From IMG/VR virus record IMGVR_UViG_3300009165_000019, positions 1-32,128 of that record: 32,128 bases of DNA; one strand, given 5' to 3'. The DNA is from a virus. Shown in pieces: positions 8,544 through 16,789 of the stretch; within the stretch, counting starts at the first letter, position 1; each line of letters starts with the position of its first letter. The translations under genes were made by a program, and so were the position numbers. The notes under the pieces are model-generated. The model was not told where the DNA came from. It was given only the letters and a program-made list of their open reading frames with translations, and ran no database searches.

Positions 8544-8968
8544 TTTAACGCCTCCTTCTGTTCCAGATATTCCTGTTCCGGAATAATGATCTGTTTTTCA
8601 ACTTCATCAGGATCGGTTTCCTGAGTTGGGATGATATTCATAAATAACGCTGCTTCCTTGCAGAACGCAAACTTCTTAGTTCCAGGCGGAGAAGTGAATA
8701 CGAATGGTCCGGTAATTGTCACTGAATCGGACCCATCTTCAGGGAATAATTCCAATACGCCCTTAACTAATACATTGCACGTTTCATATCTATGCCGCTT
8801 CCCCATGACAAGCGTTCCTGCCGGTATCGCTATTTGACGAATATACACCCCGCCGGAAAATATGTGTCGTTCAGGAATCTCTATTCTATTCTTCTGTGTC
8901 AGCATTTCCGATTCAATCTTGATTAAATCAAGTTTGCAATCATCGCGGATATTGAGATATTCGTTCAT
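8531..8968 (-). CDS. Cupin-like virion-region protein
   Basis: A 145-aa protein. Residues 37-120 read as a double-stranded beta-helix (cupin-type) core: S-G-G-V-Y-I-R-Q-I-A-I-P-A-G-T-L-V-M-G-K-R-H-R-Y-E, then N-V-L-V-K-G-V-L-E-L-F, then G-P-F-V-F-T-S-P-P-G-T-K-K-F. One His (in K-R-H-R-Y-E) is in the place where cupins bind metal, but the full metal-ligand set is not complete. Similar small cupin-like proteins are common between tail and ejection genes of epsilon15-like phages, with unknown function. The C-terminal 25 residues are Glu-rich. Ribosome site AGGA 6 nt before ATG. Confidence 0.65.
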   Translation of the reverse strand: MNEYLNIRDDCKLDLIKIESEMLTQKNRIEIPERHIFSGGVYIRQIAIPAGTLVMGKRHRYETCNVLVKGVLELFPEDGSDSVTITGPFVFTSPPGTKKFAFCKEAALFMNIIPTQETDPDEVEKQIIIPEQEYLEQKEALKCLS

Positions 8969-8975
8969 ATTAATC

Positions 8976-10988
8976 CTAAGTCGCTATCAATCCATGCGTT
9001 CTTAATCGTGCCAGAAGCGCATTAATTGCTGTCCTGGCTTCTGCATCTACCGTTGCCCCACCTGACGCATCTGCCACTGCTGCCTGTTGGGAGTCAATAA
9101 TTTTAGTTCCATCAATATAAATACATGATGTTGCTGGAATTAATAGAAGACCCCCATATTGATCTAAGGTCATTATTTGATTTCCATCAATATAGAATCT
9201 AAAATAGCCAAGACCGGAGATTAAAGTATAATCAAATTCTAATTCAGGACCAAGTACGCTATTCTTATGTGCAGTACAATGGCCAATGCTATTGGCATAT
9301 ACCCCGCCGTTAAATTGGGCGATAACCGTACCACCTGAATCGTACACCTGCATTCCGTCAGTAGAATCTATTTCCACTCGCTGCCCGGTTTCCGCTGTTT
9401 TGACAGTTGAGCCGATGATAGTGGTTCCATTAAGAGCAGTTACATCCAAATGATCGGTTATGATTGCATGTTCAGATATTGAAGTAGTGACAACTTTATT
9501 TTCCGCTATATTCCCATCATCGTCGAATCCATCCGTTATTACTTCAAGTTCCTGCTTATCGGATACCTTCCATAGGCTAGTGAATACTCCGTATTTATTC
9601 ATACCAACCAGTATAAGCGACTCTGATATTGCCGGGAAAGTATCTGAACTCTGAAATTCTTGAGAACTGCTTGTGGTCCAATATATCCATTTATAACTGG
9701 AATGACTTCCAGAAACATCGTAACTCCTGCCGTTATAAATGAGTTTAATGTCTGACCATTGAACTTCAGTTGCTGTAGGTGCATTGCTGGCAAATCCGCC
9801 TAATGTTATTTCAAATATATATCCATGATTATAGACTCTGGATTCTCTTGATTTCTTCGTGAAATACTCCACCCATCGCGGGTTCATATTCCCGATTATC
9901 ATATCATTCTGAGTCAAATACATCGGTATGGATATAGGGGCTTCGATGTACTCGCGAACCTGACCAAGAAGTATCTCCGGAGATTCACTTGGACTGGCCG
10001 ATGGAGATAAACTTAGACTTGCGGAGGCGCTAGATGAAGGTGAAGTACTAGGACTTGCGGAAACACTCGCTGAATGTGAAATGCTAGGACTAGCTGAAGC
10101 CGATCTGCTAGGAGATAACGACTGCGATTCTCCCTCGCTTGGGCTAGCCGACGGAGATTCTGAAATACTTGCGCTTGGACTTAAACTCGGGCTTACCGAT
10201 ACTGATGCGGAAGGAGATATACTTACGGAAGCCGAAGGGCTAATGCTAGGACTTACTGAAACAGATCCGCTAGGGCTTATAGATACAGACGCTGATGGAC
10301 TTACAGACACACTAGCGCTAGGACTTACTGACGGTGATTCACTTGCACTACCGATAACTTCCGATGGCGATGCAGAAGGAGATTCAGATGGACTTACACT
10401 AACACTTGCCGAAGGACTTATAGAAGGCGATACTGATACCGAAGCGCTTGGGCTAAGGGACGGTGACTCCGATACACTCGCACTTGGCGATATGCTTACT
10501 GATGCAGAAGGACTTATACTAGGGCTGATTGATACGCTTGCACTTGGAGATTCCGATGGAGATTCACTTACCGATGCCGAAGGTGAAACGGATACGCTCG
10601 CGCTTGGTGATAAGGAAGGTGATATTGATACCGAAGCAGAAGGACTTAAACTCGGAGATATGCTTACACTGGCGCTAGGTGATATGCTCGGTGATGCACT
10701 CACAGATGCGGACGGTGATTCGCTTACACTTGCCGAAGGGGAAATAGATACTGACGCCGAAGGGCTTTCGGAAGGCGATTCGCTTATAGATGCTGATGGC
10801 GATATCGACGGGCTTATCGATACCGAAGCAGAGGGTGAGATACTGACTGATGCTGATGGGCTTATACTTACACTGGCTGACGGGGACAGACTTGGGGATA
10901 ATGAACTAGATCCACTTGTAGATTCCCAAGTGTCTGCCGCCCATGCATCTGCATCCCAAGATGTCTGTACCCAACAATTGCCGATCAT
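8976..10988 (-). CDS. Tail-fibre-like protein with a long Ser-repeat (mucin-like) domain
   Basis: A 670-aa protein. Residues 1-26 are Trp/Asp-rich ([11 protein letters not shown]). Residues about 27-337 are one continuous tract of the tetrapeptide S-[PVI]-S-[AILEG], so about half of 310 residues are serine. Residues about 340-670 form the folded part: a beta-rich segment, an S-E-H-A-I-I-T-D...L-D-V-T-A-L-N-G linker, and a C-terminal end with [17 protein letters not shown]-x-H-G-L, an ending common in phage tail proteins. The gene abuts the upstream stop (TAA-ATG). Position between the tail genes and ejection genes suggests a fibre or tail appendage. The repeat is probably an extended, possibly glycosylated stalk; the sugar is inference. 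Confidence 0.75.
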   Translation of the reverse strand: MIGNCWVQTSWDADAWAADTWESTSGSSSLSPSLSPSASVSISPSASVSISPSASVSISPSISPSASISESPSESPSASVSISPSASVSESPSASVSASPSISPSASVSISPSLSPSASVSISPSLSPSASVSVSPSASVSESPSESPSASVSISPSISPSASVSISPSASVSESPSLSPSASVSVSPSISPSASVSVSPSESPSASPSEVIGSASESPSVSPSASVSVSPSASVSISPSGSVSVSPSISPSASVSISPSASVSVSPSLSPSASISESPSASPSEGESQSLSPSRSASASPSISHSASVSASPSTSPSSSASASLSLSPSASPSESPEILLGQVREYIEAPISIPMYLTQNDMIIGNMNPRWVEYFTKKSRESRVYNHGYIFEITLGGFASNAPTATEVQWSDIKLIYNGRSYDVSGSHSSYKWIYWTTSSSQEFQSSDTFPAISESLILVGMNKYGVFTSLWKVSDKQELEVITDGFDDDGNIAENKVVTTSISEHAIITDHLDVTALNGTTIIGSTVKTAETGQRVEIDSTDGMQVYDSGGTVIAQFNGGVYANSIGHCTAHKNSVLGPELEFDYTLISGLGYFRFYIDGNQIMTLDQYGGLLLIPATSCIYIDGTKIIDSQQAAVADASGGATVDAEARTAINALLARLRTHGLIAT
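9980..10910 (-). repeat. 12-bp-period coding repeat (Ser-rich tract 1)
   Basis: About 310 codons of S-[PVI]-S-x repeats. The protein register is almost perfect, but Ser codons mix AGY and TCN types and Pro codons vary, so the DNA copies are diverged. The longest of three such tracts in the window. Short breaks occur (for example around E-V-I-G-S-A and E-G-E-S-Q). Confidence 0.9.
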
Positions 10989-11384
10989 TTACGCTGGACC
11001 CCAAGGAGTTCCGCTGGTGCCATCACCTGTCAAAGCGACATCGTTTACTTTTTTAATATTTACACTCAATTCCTTAATCTGAAACGTATGCCACTCAATC
11101 GCCGACACCGAATCAACGGTAGCCTTTATCAGCACCATGTAGGTTTTTCCAAGTTCGAATCCGGCTGCGGCTGTCAACTGTCTTCGGACATAATAAGCGC
11201 CAACTACCGAATCGAATGGACTGGCTGGCGTCATATCGACATCTTCGTCAAGTCCGGTTGCGCTACCTTCTTCATATATCGAATAAGTTATTGCAGTCGG
11301 CGCATAAGCCGCACCGGATGAGAACCTATGCGTAGCTGCCGGGATCGGAACATACTCGTCAATATTGAACATTCCTAGATACAT
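10989..11384 (-). CDS. Conserved phage tail-region protein, all-beta
   Basis: A 131-aa protein of a type often found in podovirus tail regions. It opens M-Y-L-G-M-F-N-I-D-E-Y-V-P-I-P-A-A-T-H-R-F, then has a Y-S-I-Y-E-E-G segment, a D-M-T-P-A-S-P-F-D-S-V-x-G block with a Y-Y-x-R-R-Q-L-T-A-A-A-G-F-E strand pair, and ends with a short linker (V-N-D-V-A-L-T-G-D-G-T-S-G-T-P-W-G-P) used in many phage structural proteins just before another tail protein. Likely a single Ig-like/beta-sandwich domain. Strong ribosome site (GGGAGG, 4 nt from ATG). Its stop touches the start of the Ser-repeat fibre gene, suggesting a joint structure, for example an adaptor for it. Molecular role unknown. Confidence 0.7.
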   Translation of the reverse strand: MYLGMFNIDEYVPIPAATHRFSSGAAYAPTAITYSIYEEGSATGLDEDVDMTPASPFDSVVGAYYVRRQLTAAAGFELGKTYMVLIKATVDSVSAIEWHTFQIKELSVNIKKVNDVALTGDGTSGTPWGPA

Positions 11385-11385
11385 A

Positions 11386-12468
11386 TTACCTCCCTAACAC
11401 CATTCCACCCATTACCGGACCACCGCCGCTTGCCGCGCCAGCACCGTCGTCAAGCTGGTCGATGAGCACTGCTCCAAAAAACCATTTCGTATCGTCTTCT
11501 GCAAATGCATTCGTATCATCACGCGAACAGTAAACTCCATATTGCCCGCCTGGATAACAGGATTTCAGCGTGTTTACGCCACAATATACTGGATATGAAT
11601 TCAGGTCACCCGCATCACCGGGGCTTAAAACAAGCGCATATTTAGTATTTATGGATAGTGTAACAGGCGTGACAAAATTCAAGTGTATCCACCGCCATGC
11701 AGCGTCATTTGATATTTGATCGGTGTCGATAAGCGCAGTCGAAGCAATCTCTGTCGGAGTCCCCGTAGGATCTGAGTATAGTTTAACGTAGAAACTCGAA
11801 CCTGCCACAGTATAAAGAATGACTTTGCACCCAACCACTCGACATGAAAAGGGCACATATATGATCGAGCCGCGCTGCTCGGGAGTTCCGTTATTGTCAA
11901 TTACTTCGCTAAGAGAATTGCCTGCAATCATACAGCCACGAGGCAACACCCACCCTCCGATATTAAATGCCAGGACAGGCAGATTACCTTCTCGCAATGT
12001 ATAGGTTCCTGCGCTAAGATCATCAAATCCATATGGACGCTCACTATAATCTTGAAAATTTGTTATCCTCAAATTTCCCGATCCGGACGCGGTTCTTTGA
12101 AATCGAACTGCGATAAGATCATTCTTTGTTACACTCACGCCTGTACCGCTATTTATATTGCAGACAATTACCTTATTATCGTCCGCGTCGGCGATAGCCA
12201 CAGTGCCTTCTGAATTCGCCGCATAGAGTGTTCCTGTCGGTTTGCCATCAGTAGCCGATACGGTTTCAAGTCGGACCCCAAAGGTTGCATCTCCGGTTGT
12301 GACTGTGCTTGTTCCGAATGCTACCTGAGTTAATGTCCCGGACACCGGCACATCTACAACAAATCCGCAAATATCACCGTCACCGTCAAGTATCCAGTAG
12401 CTAAGTGCCGGATTAACTGGCAAAATAGTTGGAAACTCCATTGGAGTAGGAAGATTCTGTAATGTCAT
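11386..12468 (-). CDS. Probable virion protein with two beta-sandwich modules
   Basis: About 360 aa from the ATG at 12468, which overlaps the previous stop (ATGA) and has GGAGGT 6 nt upstream; the frame is open 12 codons further but those lack a site. Residues about 30-150 and 190-320 read as two related jelly-roll-like modules with similar phrases: G-K-P-T-G-T-L-Y in the first and D-P-T-G-T-P-T-E-I-A in the second, each followed by a V-x-V-T/V-T-L-S strand and K-Y-A-L-V-type strand. The C-terminus is Gly-rich (A-S-G-G-G-P-V-M-G-G-M-V-L-G-R). No signal peptide. The position among tail genes indicates a structural, perhaps carbohydrate-binding, appendage; exact role unknown. Confidence 0.65.
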   Translation of the reverse strand: MTLQNLPTPMEFPTILPVNPALSYWILDGDGDICGFVVDVPVSGTLTQVAFGTSTVTTGDATFGVRLETVSATDGKPTGTLYAANSEGTVAIADADDNKVIVCNINSGTGVSVTKNDLIAVRFQRTASGSGNLRITNFQDYSERPYGFDDLSAGTYTLREGNLPVLAFNIGGWVLPRGCMIAGNSLSEVIDNNGTPEQRGSIIYVPFSCRVVGCKVILYTVAGSSFYVKLYSDPTGTPTEIASTALIDTDQISNDAAWRWIHLNFVTPVTLSINTKYALVLSPGDAGDLNSYPVYCGVNTLKSCYPGGQYGVYCSRDDTNAFAEDDTKWFFGAVLIDQLDDGAGAASGGGPVMGGMVLGR

Positions 12469-12734
12469 ATCTTCACCTCCGTTGCTACGGCGGCAAGGTT
12501 CCATTCCTTAGACTCAATTGTATCCTTAGCCGTCAATGCCGATACTGCTCCGCTTTCCTTAACCGCAATTCGAACCAGAGTTTTTAGCGCTTCATCAATG
12601 TCGTACTGTTCATTAAACAGTTCAGTGCGAGTATAGACGGTACGCTTAATTTCCTTGCCGTCGCAAAGAATGCCTACAAGGATATGCTCTCCGCCCTGGC
12701 ATTGACTGATAACCTTTACACTGTATGTTGCCAT
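12465..12734 (-). CDS. Small conserved tail-region protein
   Basis: An 89-aa protein with a mixed alpha/beta pattern and no membrane segment: beta-like V-K-V-I-S and E-H-I-L-V-G-I-L-C-D-G-K-E-I-K, then a helix around D-I-D-E-A-L-K-T-L-V-R-I-A-V-K-E. Good ribosome site (GAGGG, 7 nt before ATG). Translationally coupled to the following 360-aa gene. Gene neighbourhood (just downstream of the gp10-like protein) suggests a tail or assembly accessory role. No family recognised. Confidence 0.6.
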   Translation of the reverse strand: MATYSVKVISQCQGGEHILVGILCDGKEIKRTVYTRTELFNEQYDIDEALKTLVRIAVKESGAVSALTAKDTIESKEWNLAAVATEVKI

Positions 12735-12746
12735 AATCTACCCTCT

Positions 12747-14474
12747 TTATCTCACTTCCAAATATGCATCTGTCCAACAATGTCTTATCGCAGCAGTCGA
12801 ATATACCTCGAACACGTAATCCCTGCCGGTCCCTAAACGGTTCCATTCCACGCGGATATTGTTGACATCATCGTCCGTCTCTCCCACAGACGAACCGATT
12901 GCAGTTCCATAAGTTTTCCCGCCATTATTCGAATAGCGCATATACATCTGAGGATCGGTCCCGCTTGTTCCCAATCCCTTTTCCATGTCCAAGCCGAACT
13001 TATAGTAGGACAGAGCCTTATCTTCCGAATGAAGATGAGGTGCACGGCGGAATCGCCGAATATCGCTGCCGGCATCCGTATAAACCGCCATTGACGATGT
13101 ATATACTTTCCCGCTATTTCTCGCTCCAATGTAATGAACGCCATTCTTAGCCAGATGCGATTTTGCCAGATGAAGCGAATACGACGATCCACTCCAATAC
13201 GCTCGTTCATGCCATCGTTGAGTTGATGAATCAATGCATAATGTAGTATCCGCTCCCGGTATGGATAAGTGATATATCTCGTGGCCTTTTTCTTCTGTTA
13301 CAATGGCATAAGCGCTGCTAAGATTATCCTTATTATCAGTAATAACTGTATCGACATAGTGAGTGCTTAATTTTGTCGGCGCATAGTTTCGTGCCAAGCA
13401 AACTCTCCCGACTCCATTATTCATAGACGCAAGCCATATAATCGCATTATCCCATATATGAAGAGTAGCATTAGACCACAATCCGTATTGTATTTGAATT
13501 CCGTTTATACGTGATAATCCTAAATCAACAGTACTATCGAGCATCCAGACGTTTGTTCTTGTCTTACCGAAGAACCATAACTGACCGTGGCTTTCCATTA
13601 CTCCGACAAGTGGTTCAGGTTGCGAATCCGGGTAATCATAATCAAGCGCACTCCATGAAGTGATATCCCCTACGGCTGATCTTCGAAATACATATTCATC
13701 GGTAATGACAATGAAATATCCTCCAATATAGGCGCAATCAAGACAAGTGATGCCATCAAGTTCCGATATCTCTGATAATGATCCTGAAACCAACTTGAAC
13801 GCCTTACCATTGTTAATTATCAATGTATCGAGCGTTGTATCCCCTGTTGCTATTCGTACAGGAGAATCGATTGACGGCTCTGCGGCAACGCTTGGGCTGA
13901 CGCTTGGTGACATAGACGCCGATACGCTTGCACTCAGGCTAGGCGAGAGACTAGGACTTAATGATGGTGATATTGATACCGAAGAACTCGGACTGATGCT
14001 CGGCGATGTGCTGGGAGATAACGACGAGGAATCTCCTTCACTTGGACTTGTTGAAGGAGATTCCGACACTGATGCAGAAGGAGAAATAGAAGGTGAAACT
14101 GAAACAGACGATGAAGGGGAAATAGAAACCGATCTTGATTGAGACAACGACGGAGACAAGGATTCCGAAGCTACTGATTCCATTGTTCCTAAATCAGTTA
14201 CAGCCCCGTTAGCTACACAAACCTTATAGGCATTGTTATCGACAATACAGTAATAATATTCTGAATTGCCAATCAGATCCCCATTGAATATTGTTCTTAC
14301 ACTGTCTCCGGTTGCAATTTCTTTGAATAAAGTCAATCCAGGAGTTCCTACCAAGACAGTCTGATTTTTACCTGTAGCTCCGACTATTTCCGGCATCATA
14401 TTAACAGTGCGCGAAAGATCGGATTCAATGGAAGTCAGTTCATTTGATCCTTCAATAAACCCTGGATATCTCAT
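12747..14474 (-). CDS. P22 gp10-like packaged-DNA stabilisation protein with inserted Ser-repeat
   Basis: A 575-aa protein. The first 95 residues (M-R-Y-P-G-F-I-E-G-S, N-M-M-P-E, G-T-P-G-L-T-L-F) and the part after residue 205 (N-N-G-K-A-F-K-L, C-A-Y-I-G-G-Y-F-I-V, W-F-F-G-K-T-R-T-N-V-W, N-N-G-V-G-R-V-C-L) match the P22 gp10 type, a beta-propeller-like tail hub that plugs the portal after packaging. P22 gp10 is about 470 aa; the difference is explained by a Ser-rich insert at residues about 100-198 between what look like two propeller strands. The start is TAATG-coupled to the gp4-like gene, the same order as in P22. Insertion of a low-complexity tract into an otherwise conserved structural protein is the odd feature. 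Confidence 0.85.
   Translation of the reverse strand: MRYPGFIEGSNELTSIESDLSRTVNMMPEIVGATGKNQTVLVGTPGLTLFKEIATGDSVRTIFNGDLIGNSEYYYCIVDNNAYKVCVANGAVTDLGTMESVASESLSPSLSQSRSVSISPSSSVSVSPSISPSASVSESPSTSPSEGDSSSLSPSTSPSISPSSSVSISPSLSPSLSPSLSASVSASMSPSVSPSVAAEPSIDSPVRIATGDTTLDTLIINNGKAFKLVSGSLSEISELDGITCLDCAYIGGYFIVITDEYVFRRSAVGDITSWSALDYDYPDSQPEPLVGVMESHGQLWFFGKTRTNVWMLDSTVDLGLSRINGIQIQYGLWSNATLHIWDNAIIWLASMNNGVGRVCLARNYAPTKLSTHYVDTVITDNKDNLSSAYAIVTEEKGHEIYHLSIPGADTTLCIDSSTQRWHERAYWSGSSYSLHLAKSHLAKNGVHYIGARNSGKVYTSSMAVYTDAGSDIRRFRRAPHLHSEDKALSYYKFGLDMEKGLGTSGTDPQMYMRYSNNGGKTYGTAIGSSVGETDDDVNNIRVEWNRLGTGRDYVFEVYSTAAIRHCWTDAYLEVR
13881..14177 (-). repeat. Ser-rich tract 2, inserted in the gp10-like protein
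   Basis: About 99 codons of the S-[PVI]-S-x type with a short break (E-G-D-S-S). The same register and residue choice (V, I, E, A, L, T between serines) as in the fibre-like protein. Flanked on both sides by conserved gp10-like sequence, so it is an insertion in a loop. Confidence 0.9.
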
Positions 14475-15427
14475 TATCCGTAATCCTCTGCATTTGGAAT
14501 GCCGTAATCGGAAGTGATTTTGTACGATTTGAGATTATTTGACGCAATAGCCGCCCTGGATTGTCTGGCGAGTTTCTTTTGGGTATCAGTCAATGTTACC
14601 CCGAACGCATCAGCCAATCTTTCAGCCAGAGTCCATTTCAGAGCATCCTTATACCCGGGAGCCAGATCAACAGATGTATCTGAAGTAGCAAATTCGTTCA
14701 AATAGGACCATGTGAATAACTGCAACTTATTGGCTAAGGCTTCAGCGGTATTTGCCGGATAAGGCCACGGCCATATAGTTCCGTTCGGCACTGTAGGCTG
14801 ATAGTAAATACACACCGACTCTTCATCACTGAGAACCGGAGTTGATAACGATGCATATTCCGTCATGTCATATACAGCCAATGGCGTATATGAATCAGGA
14901 TCATCGCCAGAATGAATGAGATTCGCTCTGGCGATCTTTATCGGCCTGTCTGCGGTGAAATCCGCGCTATCCTGACCGATAGTGTAGGATTGCTTCGAAG
15001 TTGTCCACGTATACTCTGAATGAGAGTAATACAGGACAAATCGTTTCAATGCCCTCCAATGGTCGATCAGATCGTTTAATTCACCCAGACTGAAACTTAA
15101 ATCAGCCGTTGATATCGTCTGCCCTACGCCAAGGCGGTTTATTCGCCTTAATGCCGACTGGATTATCTCAAGAGCGGTAACGGCCCCGGAGCTGGATGCC
15201 ACGCTTGTACTGACAGTATAGTGAACTGATACTGTATCCCCTGTAACTGGCGCTGAAGCAAATGTTACGACATTACCGCTTACCGTTGTGGAAATAAAAG
15301 TTCCATTAATGAATCCTAATACCGAATAGGTGTCGGGCGTATTAGTAACCGTATAATCAGTATTCACTCCATTAATGGAACCGCTCAAAGTATCTGAGGA
15401 TGTTTCAGTATATGGTGTGGTCGCCAT
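14474..15427 (-). CDS. P22 gp4-like head-tail adaptor with an added N-terminal beta domain
   Basis: A 317-aa protein. Residues about 90-317 fit the gp4/tail-accessory family: A-L-E-I-I-Q-S-A-L-R-R-I-N-R-L, D-L-S-F-S-L-G-E-L-N-D-L-I-D-H-W, Y-T-I-G-Q-D, R-P-I-K-I-A-R-A, and a Trp/Pro-containing stretch (I-W-P-W-P-Y-P) before a helical end. Residues 1-85 are a separate Thr/Ser/Val-rich beta domain of a kind used in other phage appendages (G-V-N-T-D-Y-T-V; F-I-N-G-T-F-I). P22 gp4 is 166 aa without it. The family forms the ring below the portal on which the tail hub is built. The good site AAGGAG is 6 nt before ATG; the stop overlaps the gp10-like start. Confidence 0.75.
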   Translation of the reverse strand: MATTPYTETSSDTLSGSINGVNTDYTVTNTPDTYSVLGFINGTFISTTVSGNVVTFASAPVTGDTVSVHYTVSTSVASSSGAVTALEIIQSALRRINRLGVGQTISTADLSFSLGELNDLIDHWRALKRFVLYYSHSEYTWTTSKQSYTIGQDSADFTADRPIKIARANLIHSGDDPDSYTPLAVYDMTEYASLSTPVLSDEESVCIYYQPTVPNGTIWPWPYPANTAEALANKLQLFTWSYLNEFATSDTSVDLAPGYKDALKWTLAERLADAFGVTLTDTQKKLARQSRAAIASNNLKSYKITSDYGIPNAEDYG

Positions 15428-15441
15428 GACGACTCCTTATG

Positions 15442-15837
15442 TTACGCAGCAACTACTATCGCCACCGGGACGGTGCTAAGGTAGAGTTTAACTTTCCCAT
15501 TCGCTCTGTCTACGGCATTGCCGGAGATAGCCATTGTAATGTTGGAATCTATCGGACGGGATACCTGAGTCGGGAAAATTACTTCCGCATTAGCTTCATC
15601 ACGATTAGCCAATAGACTTGCAACGATGGAATACCCATCTGCGTCCTTTAACGTGATATCGTAATTATCGGTCGGAGGTCTGTTGCCAGGAACGGTTTCC
15701 ACCTGAACAAGATACATGCCCCGGCATCCGGTAATGTCGTAAGATTCGACGGCCCCACCTGTATCCGCCGTCCAATTGACGGTGATAACATTCATGGTTT
15801 CTTTTTCATTAAGCCAGTTTGTTTGTGTTACGGTCAT
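15442..15837 (-). CDS. Small all-beta head/neck-region protein
   Basis: A 131-aa protein, with a very good ribosome site (AGGAGG, 7 nt before ATG). The pattern alternates short hydrophobic strands with turns (V-I-T-V-N-W-T-A-D, M-Y-L-V-Q-V-E-T-V-P-G, D-N-Y-D-I-T-L-K-D-A-D-G-Y), followed by K-V-K-L-Y-L-S-T-V near the C-terminus. Proteins of this look are common next to gp4-like genes in podoviruses; role unknown. No motif for catalysis and no membrane segment. Confidence 0.65.
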   Translation of the reverse strand: MTVTQTNWLNEKETMNVITVNWTADTGGAVESYDITGCRGMYLVQVETVPGNRPPTDNYDITLKDADGYSIVASLLANRDEANAEVIFPTQVSRPIDSNITMAISGNAVDRANGKVKLYLSTVPVAIVVAA

Positions 15838-15855
15838 TTTTCAACCTCCTGATTA

Positions 15856-16263
15856 TTAAGCATTCTTCGGTGGACGGCCAGGGCCGCGCCTAATTGATTC
15901 TATTTCTTCTGATGTACGGTCAAGAGCCTGTTGCGCCGTTGTAAGCACTTCCGGTTCATTGTCGTCAAGCCGTTCCATTATCTCTTCATCAAATTGCGAT
16001 TCAGCGGAAACAACAACCAGCTTGTTGACGCCGTTTTCCTTGACTGGTCTGTTAGTGGCCGGATCCACGACCGTAATGCGCTTGGGATGCAGAGTGAATA
16101 CGTCGTTTTCGTGCCGGCGACAGAAATCATAGTACAACGTTCTCCTTGCCCGAACCTTTATTGTCGGTCCTTCGGCATAGTCGTTGCCAAGATTGAAATT
16201 ATTAATTACCGGCCAAGGCGGTTGACTTTCCTGCTGTTTGATTTTTTCGTTTACGTCAATCAT
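15856..16263 (-). CDS. Conserved neck-region protein with AT-hook-like C-terminus
   Basis: A 135-aa soluble protein. The N-terminal half is polar; the middle has R-T-L-Y-Y-D-F-C-R-R and T-L-H-P-K-R-I-T-V-V-D (residues 42-68), like a small beta domain that recurs in podovirus head/neck operons. Residues 126-134 read R-G-P-G-R-P-P-K-N, close to an AT-hook core (G-R-P flanked by basic residues), at the very end of the chain. Such C-termini are frequent in this group and may contact DNA, but no binding is shown. Ribosome site GAGGAG, about 6 nt from ATG. Function unknown. Confidence 0.65.
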   Translation of the reverse strand: MIDVNEKIKQQESQPPWPVINNFNLGNDYAEGPTIKVRARRTLYYDFCRRHENDVFTLHPKRITVVDPATNRPVKENGVNKLVVVSAESQFDEEIMERLDDNEPEVLTTAQQALDRTSEEIESIRRGPGRPPKNA

Positions 16264-16503
16264 TTATATCTCCTCTTCATAAGTTCGGTTTTTTTCTTCA
16301 TCATCGTACCGCTTTCGGTATTCCTTCAGTTTATTATGCATCCGCTTGCCGAATGCAAATATAAGCCTGAGATTGTCTTTTACCGCTTCATCATCCGTCA
16401 TGCGATAAGTGTCGCGCAAAGTCTGGCATATAGTATGATGCCCTGGGTGTTCATCCCTGAACATTTCCTTTTCCGTTACTGGATTAGTCCTAGGATATGG
16501 CAA
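16264..16503 (-). CDS. Small charged helical protein, probable TTG start
   Basis: A 79-aa, Glu/Arg/Lys-rich, mainly helical protein. The frame opens with TTG at 16503, preceded by GAAGG 4 nt upstream; the first ATG is codon 14 and has no better site, so the TTG start is reasonable but not certain. It has N-terminal P-Y-P-R-T-N-P-V-T and a D-D-E-A-V-K-D-N-L-R-L-I helix. It overlaps the preceding gene by 14 nt and abuts the next. No family recognised; context (before head-tail adaptor genes) suggests an accessory assembly role. Confidence 0.55.
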   Translation of the reverse strand: MPYPRTNPVTEKEMFRDEHPGHHTICQTLRDTYRMTDDEAVKDNLRLIFAFGKRMHNKLKEYRKRYDDEEKNRTYEEEI

Positions 16504-16789
16504 GATGCCTTCTTTCCTTTTGAATGTCCAAAAGCGATTTTATTTTGTCAAAAAATTCTTCCCGCATTCTAAATTCTCCTGATGTTTCACATTCTTCTAT
16601 CCAACCATTGACAGCAAGCATAAATAAGGCATAGCTATCTTTTAAATAATCGTCATAAAATAATGGGGCGTCACATGGAAAACCCTCTAATGCTTGGCAT
16701 ATACATTCCGCTATTTTATCCATTTCGAAGCATCCAAACATATTTGTACAGTCAGCGTTTGCTAATTGTTCATCAATTCGGTATGGCAT
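16490..16789 (-). CDS. Small acidic Cys-containing protein, function unknown
   Basis: A 99-aa acidic, helical protein with five Cys (residues about 14, 20, 29, 31 and 39, plus one near 67) that do not form a clear zinc motif. It overlaps the end of the 563-aa glycosyltransferase by 17 nt and the next gene by 14 nt, so it belongs to the same transcript. It could be part of the sugar cassette or the first of the neck genes; nothing in the sequence decides. Confidence 0.5.
   Translation of the reverse strand: MPYRIDEQLANADCTNMFGCFEMDKIAECICQALEGFPCDAPLFYDDYLKDSYALFMLAVNGWIEECETSGEFRMREEFFDKIKSLLDIQKERRHLAIS

Noticed and set aside
9980-10910. CRISPR-like array
   Set aside because: The repeat has a 12-bp period, no unique spacers and codes for a continuous Ser tract.
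8976-10988. Diversity-generating retroelement target
   Set aside because: BPP-1-like head genes raised the idea, but no reverse transcriptase, template repeat or accessory gene is visible in the window.
10081-11082. A 333-aa plus-strand open frame with Leu/Asp/Thr repeats
   Set aside because: It is the complement of the Ser-repeat coding tract; the minus strand has gene context, a start site and conserved flanking domains. Open length comes from the 12-bp periodicity. The same holds for plus-strand frames at 13747-14142 and 23262-23612.
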